Shown here piece by piece: positions 35,856 through 44,420 of a stretch of DNA of 64,000 bases. The notes under the pieces were generated by a model. The model was given only the letters and a program-made list of their open reading frames with translations. It was not told the origin of the DNA and did not search any database. Every line of letters begins with the position of its first letter. Positions within the stretch are counted from its first letter, which is position 1. The translations under genes and the position numbers were made by a program. The stretch spans positions 434,001 through 498,000 of the forward strand of contig NZ_VTOL01000001.1 in the NCBI RefSeq assembly GCF_009801115.1. The letters run 5' to 3'. The stretch comes from Dyadobacter sp. 3J3 (lineage in GTDB: Bacteria > Bacteroidota > Bacteroidia > Cytophagales > Spirosomataceae).

Positions 35856-36407
35856 CTATTTATCTCCAAGCAATGAATACACTTCAACATCCAGAAATTT
35901 CCCTTCAAAATAAGTATACTCTCTAAAATACGCTTCTTTCACAAATCCGTGTTTTAGTACCAGATCCGAAGATGCTTTATTATCCGGATGAATCATAGCT
36001 TCAATACTGTGAAAATGCAATTCTTCAAAACCAAATTGCAATACTTTCGCCAGAGCCTCATTCATGTACCCTTTGTACCAATAATCCGGATCCAGCGAAT
36101 AACCTACTTCACCTCTGTAATTGTCCTTATTAATTCTTGGATAGCCAACCGTCCCGATCATTTGACCCGAATCTTTCAGCGTGATTGCCCAGGAAATACT
36201 GATTCTTTGCTCATACAAATATTGATAATTCTTAACCAGATCTTTTGCCTGAATTTTCAAATAAAGCAACGGTCTTGCGATGTATTGCATAACCTCTTTC
36301 TTGCTGCGCTGATGAAAAATATCGGGTACAAAATCCATGGAAATCGCTTTCAATAATAGCCGTTCAGTTTCGAGAACGGGGAAGGTATCGAAATTAAATG
36401 TGAGCAT
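35856..36407 (-). CDS. GNAT acetyltransferase, RimJ/RimL type
   Basis: 183 residues. Opens LETERLLLKAISMDFVPDIF, the usual RimL-like N-terminus, with GEVGYSLDPDYWYKGYMNEA (acetyl-CoA-binding region) and IHPDNKASSDLVLKHGF near the end. Substrate unknown; ribosomal protein N-termini are typical for the class. It lies 24 bp downstream of another GNAT gene on the same strand, so they may be co-transcribed. Confidence 0.88.
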   Translation of the reverse strand: MLTFNFDTFPVLETERLLLKAISMDFVPDIFHQRSKKEVMQYIARPLLYLKIQAKDLVKNYQYLYEQRISISWAITLKDSGQMIGTVGYPRINKDNYRGEVGYSLDPDYWYKGYMNEALAKVLQFGFEELHFHSIEAMIHPDNKASSDLVLKHGFVKEAYFREYTYFEGKFLDVEVYSLLGDK

Positions 36408-36431
36408 GGAAAATTACCAGTTCATGTAAAT

Positions 36432-36914
36432 TTATAGTTTAAGATACATAATTAAAGCATCAACATAACCAAGCGTCAGGTGATTAAATCCATCCGGAAT
36501 TGTTCCGATGACACTAAAACCAAATTTTTTCCAAAGTTTCACGGCCACTTCATTGGTACTCACAACAAGATTAAACTGCATAGCCATAAAACCAAATTTC
36601 CGTGCTTCCATCAATGAATGTTCACAAAGCAGACTTCCGATTCCTTTTCCCTGCGCCTTCGGATGCACCATATACGAAGCATTCGCAATGTGAGATCCAA
36701 GATCAATCTGGTTCGGTTTGATAATATAAGTCCCCAGGATTTCACCATTTTCTTCCAAAACATAGGTATCCATGTAAGGCGAAAACCAGTGTTTATCCAG
36801 ATCTTCTTTTGCCGTATCGGGAGCAAAGACATACGTATCACCCGTCTGAATTACCGCTGTAAATATTTCCCACACCTCATGACGGTCCTGATCAATTGCC
36901 TTTCTGATATTCAT
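36432..36914 (-). CDS. GNAT N-acetyltransferase
   Basis: 160 residues. N-terminal MNIRKAIDQDRHEVWEIFTA, CoA-binding loop HPKAQGKGIGSLLCEHSLM, and LWKKFGFSVIGTIPDGF at the end. It is a general small-molecule GNAT. It is the first gene of a probable two-gene unit with the downstream RimL-like protein. Substrate unknown. Confidence 0.87.
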   Translation of the reverse strand: MNIRKAIDQDRHEVWEIFTAVIQTGDTYVFAPDTAKEDLDKHWFSPYMDTYVLEENGEILGTYIIKPNQIDLGSHIANASYMVHPKAQGKGIGSLLCEHSLMEARKFGFMAMQFNLVVSTNEVAVKLWKKFGFSVIGTIPDGFNHLTLGYVDALIMYLKL

Positions 36915-37253
36915 AAAATCAAATCAATTAATGTAAACTAATATAAACTGACCTTGTACAAGAATCAAGCCATACTTTACAAATACAAAATTTTGCAGAT
37001 GTTAAATTCTTTTAACTTTGATCTTGAAATCAGAGCGCAATTAATTTAAGTAAAAATTAACAATTTCAGGCACCTGCCCTTAGGATAAATAATGAAATCA
37101 AGGGAAGGCGATGCATTTCACCAAAAACAAAGAAATTGAGAATGCTGGAAAATTTAGCGCATACCGTTGGAATTAAATATCTTTCTGGTATCGTTTTTGT
37201 CAAACATAAAGTTGATATTGGAACAACAGAATTAGTCACAGTTTAGCTTTTGC
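36915..37253. other. 339-bp gap between GNAT and FUSC genes
   Basis: AT-rich and gene-free. A TAACTTTG box at 37013-37020 has a TTTG 17 bp before it, shorter than the usual spacing, so it is a weak promoter candidate. A 34-codon frame at 37142-37246 ends 7 bp before the FUSC start but has no recognisable content. Confidence 0.4.
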
Positions 37254-39488
37254 ATGAATTACCTCGATGAGTTTAAGAAATTTATTTCCAGCCACTACCT
37301 TTCCACGGGCATCAGGCTCACGTTAGGAGCTGTAATTCCGTGCCTTATCTTTTATCATTACGGTATTCTAAATAACCTGATAGCCTTCCCGTTGGGCACC
37401 TTACTCATCGGTACAACTGATAATCCTGGTCCGGTTCACCGTAGAAGAAATTCCCTTATGATTGCCATAGCAACCTGCTTCGTCGTGGCTTGTATCACCG
37501 GATTTCTAAGAGGTATACTGTTTTTCTCGTTTATTGAAATCATACTTTTTGGTATGTTTTTCTCACTAATTGGCGTTTACGGAAACAGAGCCAACAGCAT
37601 TGGTCTGATATCTCTGCTTGTTTTTGTTTTCAACATTGACGACCATATCAGCCGGGAAATGGTGCTGCAGAATGCGCTTGTTTTCTCTGCCGGAGGAATC
37701 TGGTATCTGATATTATTTCTCATCCTTCAGAAAATACGTCCTTATAAACTGATCCAGCAGTTGCTCGGAGAAAACTTTGTTGAACTGGGAAAACTGCTTT
37801 CCGTAAAAGCCGGTTATTATTTTGCCAAACCGGACTATGATGAATTATTTAATCAAATGATTCATCAACAGGTCATTCTTCGCGAAAATCATGAGACATT
37901 AAGGGAGATTCTGTTTAAAACCCGCCAGATTGTATCAGAATCAACTAATACAAGCCGGATTCTGATGCTGATGTTTTTGGATAGTATTGATCTAATGGAG
38001 CGGATTCTAAATTCCCAGCAAAATTATTCAAACCTCCATAGAGCTTTTGACGAAACTAAAATCCTTCGTCTTTTTGGTACTTATATCAGCTGGCTTGCTG
38101 CTGAACTTTTACAGATAGGACTGGCCGTTCAAGGTGGTTTTCCATCCAAACCAAAACATGATCTGGACGAAGCTTATAATAAATGTCAGCAAGCTTTTGA
38201 CAAAATTCGTGAAGAGAAGATGACGCATGATAATGTAGAAGATTTTATGATGTTACGTCAGATCCTGAACAGTATCCAGGATATAACTGAACGAATAAAA
38301 AAACTTCACCGCGCAACAGCTTACGATGTTGATTTGAGTAAAGATTACAAACCAAACGTTGAAACAGACGATTTTATAACAAAGCAGGAATATTCTACAC
38401 GGATTTTGCTGGATAACCTTTCTTTTAAATCGAGTCATTTCCGCCACGCATTCCGGGTTACGCTGGCTTTGATTATTGGATTTTTAGGTTCATTATTCTT
38501 TGATGTCGGGCATGGTTACTGGATTTTGCTGACCATTCTTACGATCATGAAACCCGCTTTCAGTATCACAAAACAAAGAAATATTTACCGGATAGGTGGA
38601 ACCGTTTTGGGCGCATTTATCGGATTTATGACCCTTTATCTGATAAAGGACGATACAGCTATTTTTATTATTATGATGCTCGCCATGATCGGTGCGTACA
38701 GTTTTCTTAAAATCAATTATTTCGTTGCGTCTACAGGCATTACGCTTTACGTCCTGCTTTGGTTTAATTTTTTAAATCCACAACATATAACGGCTGTTTT
38801 GCAGGACCGTGTGATTGATACCGTAATCGGTTCCATTATCGCCTATTTTGTTTCGTCCTACGTGCTTCCGGTTTGGGAACATACGCAGATTCGACAATAC
38901 ATGAAGGAAGCACTGGATGCAAACAGGAAATATTTTGATAACGTTTCCATCATTTTTACCGGTGTTTCTTTAAATATCGGTGAATTGAAATTGCACAGGA
39001 AACAAGCGATTATTGCCATGGCTAATCTCTCCGATAACTTCCAGCGCATGTTATCGGAACCGAAAAAACAGCAGGTCAAAATGGAAGAACATCACCAGTT
39101 TGTGGCGACAAGCCATATGCTTACTTCCTATATTGCGTCCTTATCTACTTATGCACAAACGGTTGGGCAGAGTTATTTGTCGGAAGAATTCAAACCAATG
39201 ATCCGGCAAATTGACCGCCAGTTTGAAACGGCAATTAAAGTAATTGAAGGAGAACAACATATCGGAAACGAAGTGATCAAAGAATCACTTCCCCAAAATC
39301 AGAAATTAATTGAATTGTTAACGCTTCGAAAAAAAGAATTAAAGGAAATGGGAATTGAAAAATCTGCTCAGTCACCAGCCAGAAAAGCGTTGTCGGATTT
39401 TAAAACTATCAATGGACTTTTTGAGCTGATCAGCACGATTACTATTGATGAAATTAAAATTCTCAACAAAATTTCCGTTGAAGTCTGA
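37254..39488 (+). CDS. FUSC-family (YccS/YhfK-like) membrane protein
   Basis: 744 residues. An N-terminal membrane block (about 20-160), a long helical cytoplasmic middle, a second membrane block (about 400-520, FRVTLALIIGFLGSLFF and the FUSC PAFSITKQRNIYRIGGTVLG motif), and a helical C-terminal domain. Family members are aromatic-acid or toxin efflux-type transporters (AaeB, YccS), but no AaeA/membrane-fusion partner is adjacent. Its stop abuts the MFS gene stop. Confidence 0.88.
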   Translation: MNYLDEFKKFISSHYLSTGIRLTLGAVIPCLIFYHYGILNNLIAFPLGTLLIGTTDNPGPVHRRRNSLMIAIATCFVVACITGFLRGILFFSFIEIILFGMFFSLIGVYGNRANSIGLISLLVFVFNIDDHISREMVLQNALVFSAGGIWYLILFLILQKIRPYKLIQQLLGENFVELGKLLSVKAGYYFAKPDYDELFNQMIHQQVILRENHETLREILFKTRQIVSESTNTSRILMLMFLDSIDLMERILNSQQNYSNLHRAFDETKILRLFGTYISWLAAELLQIGLAVQGGFPSKPKHDLDEAYNKCQQAFDKIREEKMTHDNVEDFMMLRQILNSIQDITERIKKLHRATAYDVDLSKDYKPNVETDDFITKQEYSTRILLDNLSFKSSHFRHAFRVTLALIIGFLGSLFFDVGHGYWILLTILTIMKPAFSITKQRNIYRIGGTVLGAFIGFMTLYLIKDDTAIFIIMMLAMIGAYSFLKINYFVASTGITLYVLLWFNFLNPQHITAVLQDRVIDTVIGSIIAYFVSSYVLPVWEHTQIRQYMKEALDANRKYFDNVSIIFTGVSLNIGELKLHRKQAIIAMANLSDNFQRMLSEPKKQQVKMEEHHQFVATSHMLTSYIASLSTYAQTVGQSYLSEEFKPMIRQIDRQFETAIKVIEGEQHIGNEVIKESLPQNQKLIELLTLRKKELKEMGIEKSAQSPARKALSDFKTINGLFELISTITIDEIKILNKISVEV

Positions 39489-40667
39489 TCAGGCTTCAAC
39501 AGCTTGCAAGCGAACTTCTTTGTTTTGTTTTAAATGAAACATTAATACAAAAGAAACCAAAACACCACCAATAGCCAGACTTGCCCCAACCCATTCAGGG
39601 GAATTAAAACCTAAACCGGCAGCGATTGGCAATCCGCCCAAATATGCTCCCAAAGCATTTCCAATATTGAAACTAGCCTGGCTAACGGAAGCTGCCAGCA
39701 TTTCTGCACCTTTGGCAGTATTGATCATCAGCATTTGTAAAGGCGAAAGCATGGCAAACGCAATGGCGCCGGTTATGAATGTTGAAATTAAAGTCAGTAT
39801 CTGGTTATGAGAAACGAAATATAAAATTGTCAGCGAAATTGCCATAGCAAATAATAACGCCGCTGAAGTGTGCAAAGGAGAATATCGATCTGCAAGACGG
39901 CCGCCAAGAAAATTCCCGACAACCATACCCAACCCAGCCAACACAAGAATGTACATGATAGAATCGTCGCTGAATCCTGCAACTTCGGTCAGTAACGGAG
40001 CGATGTAACTATACCAGCAAAAAAATCCGCCGGTGCCTACTGCAATCACGGCCACGATCAGCCACGCATCCAGACGGGTAAAGAATTTAAGCTCGCTCAA
40101 TAATCCCTTTGTATTGGTAACCGCAAGAGAAGGCATCCAGATTTTGATGCTCGTGGTGGTAAGCAGACCGATTACACCAACAATCATAAACGTAATCCGC
40201 CAGCTGATATGATGTCCAATAAAGGTTCCCAGCGGCACTCCGATCAGATTGGCAATCGTCAAACCCGCAAACATCAAAGAAACGGATCTCGCTTCTTTTC
40301 CAGGTTCCGCCAGTCGTCCTGCCACAACGGCCCCCACACCAAAAAACGCTCCGTGCGGCATTCCGGAGAAAAACCGGGAAAGCAAAAGCATATAAAAACC
40401 TGGTGCAAAAGCTGAAAGCGTATTGAAAACGGTAAACAAAACCATCAGCAATAATAAAATTGTTTTGGGCGGTTTGCTTCCTGTAAAACCAATAAGCAAA
40501 GGCGCACCTACAACAACGCCAAGGGCATAGGCTGATACCAAATGGCCTGCTTCCGGAATGGTTATTGCCAGAGATTTGGCAATATCCGGCAAAATTCCCA
40601 TGATCACGAATTCGGTCATTCCAATACCAAAACCTCCAAGGGTCAGTGTTAATATGCTCTTTTTCAT
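39489..40667 (-). CDS. MFS transporter, AraJ/DHA1 type
   Basis: 392 residues with 12 membrane helices. Opening TLGGFGIGMTEFVIMGILPDI is the AraJ-like pattern, with motif-A like GGRLADRYSP and SRFFSGMPHGAFFGVGAVVAGRL, typical of sugar/arabinose-efflux or drug-efflux DHA1 members. Substrate unknown. Its stop abuts the FUSC stop (shared TGATCA). An AT-rich region with a TTTGTTTTGT inverted repeat lies just upstream of the start, near 40704-40735, and could be an operator. Confidence 0.9.
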   Translation of the reverse strand: MKKSILTLTLGGFGIGMTEFVIMGILPDIAKSLAITIPEAGHLVSAYALGVVVGAPLLIGFTGSKPPKTILLLLMVLFTVFNTLSAFAPGFYMLLLSRFFSGMPHGAFFGVGAVVAGRLAEPGKEARSVSLMFAGLTIANLIGVPLGTFIGHHISWRITFMIVGVIGLLTTTSIKIWMPSLAVTNTKGLLSELKFFTRLDAWLIVAVIAVGTGGFFCWYSYIAPLLTEVAGFSDDSIMYILVLAGLGMVVGNFLGGRLADRYSPLHTSAALLFAMAISLTILYFVSHNQILTLISTFITGAIAFAMLSPLQMLMINTAKGAEMLAASVSQASFNIGNALGAYLGGLPIAAGLGFNSPEWVGASLAIGGVLVSFVLMFHLKQNKEVRLQAVEA

Positions 40668-41095
40668 ATTTCGTTTTTTACTGCAACAAGCAATCTGCGT
40701 TTCTTTGTTTTGTCAAATTTGTTAAACAAAACAAAAACACCATTTTTAAAAGTCCGGCTGTCAGAATAATTTGATTCCAAAATCGTCTTTTGTACAGGAA
40801 AGGTAACGCCTAAATTTTAAAATGTGTTCAACCCGGATGTATGAGGCATTTCTTGACGATTATTTGATTTAATCATTTAAAGAAAATTAAGGACTAATCA
40901 TATTTTATTACACAAAATATCAGAAAAAGGGTTTTCATTTCCAGTTATATAGCAAGTTTTCAAATCGATATAACTTTGAAAAATATAATTTTATGTCATT
41001 AAAATAATGAATATAAAGTCATATAATGATCTCCAACCATTTTGTTTTACTTTTGACAAAAATTTAAGTTTTACCAAAAGTCGAAATCTATTTTT
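40668..41095. promoter_or_regulatory. 428-bp divergent regulatory gap
   Basis: Gene-free and AT-rich. Near the MFS start it holds an inverted repeat, TTTGTTTTGT (40704-40713) with ACAAAACAAA (40726-40735). Near ywbE it has a TACTTTTG box at 41048-41055, overlapped by a shorter ACTTTTG...CAAAAGT pair. A second TAACTTTG lies at 40971-40978. Confidence 0.4.
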
Positions 41096-41296
41096 ATGAA
41101 TGAATTATCAGGTACCGAGCGGGGAAATATAACACCGGGACTTGCAGTATCTATTGTTTTAAAACAGGATCAGCGCACAGGAAAATTAACGAAGGGCATC
41201 GTCAAAGATATTTTGACGAGTGCTCCAAAACATACGCATGGAATTAAAGTCAGGCTGATGAGCGGAGATGTCGGACGGGTAAAAATCATCGGCTAA
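41096..41296 (+). CDS. ywbE: YwbE-family small protein
   Basis: 66 residues. RGNITPGLAVSIVLKQDQRTG and VKDILTSAPKHTHGIKVRL match the YwbE (DUF2196) family, a small SH3-like/KOW-like fold of unknown role. The TACTTTTG promoter-like box lies 41 bp upstream. It is 15 bp before a DMT transporter, so is likely in one operon. Confidence 0.9.
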   Translation: MNELSGTERGNITPGLAVSIVLKQDQRTGKLTKGIVKDILTSAPKHTHGIKVRLMSGDVGRVKIIG

Positions 41297-41311
41297 CCTA
41301 AAATTCGCAGT

Positions 41312-42172
41312 ATGCTCAATCCCAGGATCTGTCTTATTATTGGCGTCATTAGTATCAGTATCTTTCCGGTTCTGGTCAAATGGGCGCCGGTTTCGGGATT
41401 ATCTTCTGCATTTTACCGGATGGCTATTGCGGTAGTTTTTCTGTTACCTTATGTTTTGATAAAAAATCAGATTGAAAAACCTGATAAATCTTTATGGCTT
41501 CCAATATTTATATGCGGGATTTTATTTGGCAGTGATATCGCCATCTGGAATTTATCAATTCATTATTCCAACGCAACACAAGCCACATTATTAACCAACT
41601 TATCTCCGGTTTGGGTTGGAATTGCTTCTGCCCCATTTTTGCATGACAAACCCGGAAAACAATTCTGGATAGGAACCATTGTAGCACTTTCCGGAATGGT
41701 AATCCTGATGGGAACTGACACATTTTCTCAAATGCGTTTTGATAAAGGATTTCTGATGGCGCTCACTTCCGGACTTTTATACGCCACCTACATGATCACA
41801 AGTAAACGCGTTTTGAACCGGATGAAAATCGTCAGTTTCATGGTTTACAGCATGTCCGTTTCCAGCATTTATTTGTTGATTATCTGCCTTGCAACCGGCC
41901 AGCCGTTATGGAATTTCTCACCAACGATCTGGGGCGTTCTAGGTATCCAGGGATTAATCTGCCAGTTACTCGGTTGGCTTACGATCAGTTATGCCGTCCA
42001 AAAACTGGATGCACAACGTGTTTCATTAAGTTTATTAAGTCAATCCGTTGTAACAGGTTTCATTGCCTGGATTTTTATTAACGAAAAAGTCTCGCCCCAA
42101 ATGATTATCGGCGGCCTCATCATTCTGGCAGGAATCGGCATCACTTTCCTGAAAAACAAAACAATATCCTGA
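41312..42172 (+). CDS. DMT-superfamily (EamA) transporter
   Basis: 286 residues, ten membrane helices, two EamA halves. Start MLNPRICLIIGVISISIF with PVLVKWAPVSGLSSAFYR, and the second half from about 150 with SLLSQSVVTGFIAWIF. Exporter of amino acids or other small metabolites by family. Probably co-transcribed with ywbE. Confidence 0.88.
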   Translation: MLNPRICLIIGVISISIFPVLVKWAPVSGLSSAFYRMAIAVVFLLPYVLIKNQIEKPDKSLWLPIFICGILFGSDIAIWNLSIHYSNATQATLLTNLSPVWVGIASAPFLHDKPGKQFWIGTIVALSGMVILMGTDTFSQMRFDKGFLMALTSGLLYATYMITSKRVLNRMKIVSFMVYSMSVSSIYLLIICLATGQPLWNFSPTIWGVLGIQGLICQLLGWLTISYAVQKLDAQRVSLSLLSQSVVTGFIAWIFINEKVSPQMIIGGLIILAGIGITFLKNKTIS

Positions 42173-42180
42173 TCAAAAAT

Positions 42181-42222
42181 CCATTGCGCCCATTGCGTAA
42201 ACCCATCGCGTCCATTGCGGTT
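42181..42222. repeat. Short-period CCATTGCG repeat
   Basis: Four copies of CCATYGCG at 42181-42188, 42190-42197, 42203-42210 and 42212-42219, with 1-5 nt between, ending GGTTAAG. The theme resembles the TTACCACAATGGACAC arm at 35694-35834, so both may belong to one dispersed intergenic family. Confidence 0.6.
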
Positions 42223-42298
42223 AAGTAACCGGCCAACAAGTATATTCCATAATAAGCGTCTTTATTACATTTATTCCCAAGAATTAATAAAGCGCCAA

Positions 42299-44413
42299 AT
42301 GAAAAGTAAGCCGTTAAATTTTCTTATCTTTTTCGTTCTTCTCAACACTATTGTTTTTGCCCAAAAGACAGACACAACTTCCTGGTGGAAAAAGAATAAT
42401 ATGCGCGTTATCCAAACTAATTTACCCGCATACGAAGCTGCAACACTAAATCCTGATTCGTTACTTAAAGATCTTGAAAATTTTTCTGCGAATACGCTTT
42501 TGATCAACGCAGGCGGAATTATGGCCTTCTACCCCAGCGAACTAGACTTTCATTACCGAAATCCGTTCCTGAAAAATAATAACATGCTAGCCGAAGTAGT
42601 CCGGAAATGTCATGAAAAAGGCATCCGTGTTATTGTTCGTTTTGATTTCAGCCGCGTTCAGGAAAGTATTTTCAAAGCACATCCCGAATGGTGTTATATC
42701 TCTCCAAAAGGCGAAAGAATAATTAATACCGACATGTACGTCGTTTCCATCAACGCACCCTATGTTCAGGACAAAGCTTTTAAAATCATTGAAGAAGTAA
42801 TTGACAAATTTCCTGTCGACGGGATTTTTCTAAACATGCCCGGCTATCAGGTCAATAATCCCTATGAAGGAAAATATCATGGAATTGACCAGAACGAATT
42901 TGATAAAAAACGTTTCGCAGAATTTACTAAGGGGCAAGCATTACCAACAGAAGAAAATAAAGCAGATCCGTTATTTCAAAAATATCTGGAATTCAAAAAA
43001 TTTACGGTAGAAGACTGGTCGCGTAAACTCAATATCCTGGTAAAATCTAAAAACACTAACATTGCCATTTGCACTTATTCTGATAAATATGTTGACATTA
43101 TCCGTCATGAATCCCAGAGCAGTACGGTTTTGCCTTACTGGCCTTATACGGCTTCTGACAATGTTGGAAACGCAGTAAATTCTTACCCTGATCATATTAT
43201 AAGCAACGCAAGTATTCAGCAAATTTCGTTTCAGTCACGCTATAATGCCGTTGAGCCTGAGGAAGTAAGGATTCGCCTGTACGAAAATATTGCGAATGGT
43301 TCAGGGCTGGATATCAGCATGATGGGCGATATGCGCGGCTATGAGGATGAACGAAATTATGATGTAATCAAGTCCGTTTATGCGTATCACAAAAAGCATG
43401 AACCATATTTTGGAAAGTATAAATCAGTTTCAAAAATCGCAGTGATTGCACCGGGTTCCTGGCCAAGTGGGCCTACCATGCAGGAATATCGCGGGATTGT
43501 TTTGATGTTAAAAGAAGCGCACATCCCTTTTGATATTATTGAAGACGCACAAATTGAAAATCTGGCAGAAAAAGTAAAAAAATACAAACTGATTATTTTA
43601 CCGGAAATTACTTATCTGAGTAAAAAATCGCTTGGTATTATAAAAGAAGCATCGGATAACGGGACAAATCTGATCGCGACCAACAAAGCATTTTTTGATA
43701 CACCGGAAACTTTAATGGACTTGTTTGGGGCAAAAATTGTGACATTAGATAACGACGGTGCCGGAAATTATCTCAATCCTGAAAATAAAACAATTTTCAA
43801 GCATTTCACAAAACAAAAAATGCTTTTCTGGAAATTCAATCTGGGATTATACGATTTCAAAAACGCAGATCAGACTTTACTGCCCGTACTGGCAAAAGGA
43901 AGACCCGGTCCTCCCGAAATTATTGGCGGCCACGATCCTATTGGTTATTACGCTTTGGGAATAAAAATTCATGCAAAATCCAAAGCCGTTTTGATGCCGG
44001 TTAATATTGGAAGATTATACTATATGAATGGTTATGAGGAACATAAGAATATTTTACTGGATGTGATCAATTATATTTATCCGGAAGCAAATGAAATAAT
44101 TCAGACCAATGCGCCGGATCGGGTTGAAGTTATTCTTCAAAAATATACAAAAAATACCGGCAAGGTAAATTCAGCAGAAAAGGAAAACGGGATGATTTTG
44201 CATCTTATCAACCTAACCGGATTTAGTGGAAATACATACTTTCCTGCCTTACCAATCTATCAACTGAAATTCAAGGTCAAATCCGATTTTAAACCTGCAA
44301 AAGTATTTTGCATGACCAGCGGCAAACCCATTATTCATATCTGGAAAGATGGTTTCCTGGAATTTAAAGTTGATAAACTGGAAGCATTTGACGGAATTGT
44401 GATCGACAAATAA
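42299..44413 (+). CDS. Secreted glycoside-hydrolase-like protein (GHL6 / beta-galactosidase trimerisation type)
   Basis: 704 residues from ATG 42299 (the frame opens at 42215, but this Met starts a clear signal peptide, cleaved near VFAQ). Residues about 30-330 form a TIM-barrel-like part with MRVIQTNLPAYEA, GIRVIVRFDFSRVQ and SISMMGDMRGYEDERNY-like acidic strands. Residues about 370-560 look like a beta-galactosidase trimerisation (GATase-like) domain: KYKSVSKIAVIAPGSW, KYKLIILPEITYLSKK. The C-terminus is beta-rich. This combination is typical of hypothetical glycosyl hydrolase family 6 proteins. Catalytic Glu/Asp not assigned with certainty. No sus or sugar-uptake genes nearby. Confidence 0.72.
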   Translation: MKSKPLNFLIFFVLLNTIVFAQKTDTTSWWKKNNMRVIQTNLPAYEAATLNPDSLLKDLENFSANTLLINAGGIMAFYPSELDFHYRNPFLKNNNMLAEVVRKCHEKGIRVIVRFDFSRVQESIFKAHPEWCYISPKGERIINTDMYVVSINAPYVQDKAFKIIEEVIDKFPVDGIFLNMPGYQVNNPYEGKYHGIDQNEFDKKRFAEFTKGQALPTEENKADPLFQKYLEFKKFTVEDWSRKLNILVKSKNTNIAICTYSDKYVDIIRHESQSSTVLPYWPYTASDNVGNAVNSYPDHIISNASIQQISFQSRYNAVEPEEVRIRLYENIANGSGLDISMMGDMRGYEDERNYDVIKSVYAYHKKHEPYFGKYKSVSKIAVIAPGSWPSGPTMQEYRGIVLMLKEAHIPFDIIEDAQIENLAEKVKKYKLIILPEITYLSKKSLGIIKEASDNGTNLIATNKAFFDTPETLMDLFGAKIVTLDNDGAGNYLNPENKTIFKHFTKQKMLFWKFNLGLYDFKNADQTLLPVLAKGRPGPPEIIGGHDPIGYYALGIKIHAKSKAVLMPVNIGRLYYMNGYEEHKNILLDVINYIYPEANEIIQTNAPDRVEVILQKYTKNTGKVNSAEKENGMILHLINLTGFSGNTYFPALPIYQLKFKVKSDFKPAKVFCMTSGKPIIHIWKDGFLEFKVDKLEAFDGIVIDK

Positions 44414-44420
44414 ATCGTAA

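Noticed and set aside
37142-37246. 34-codon frame (MLENLAHTVGIKYLSG...) just before the FUSC gene
   Set aside because: No recognisable family, weak ribosome site, and the surrounding sequence is AT-rich with no coding signature; may be a leader but not supported.
40971-40978. TAACTTTG box upstream of ywbE
   Set aside because: No TTG at the usual distance and more than 110 bp from the start; too weak to call as promoter.
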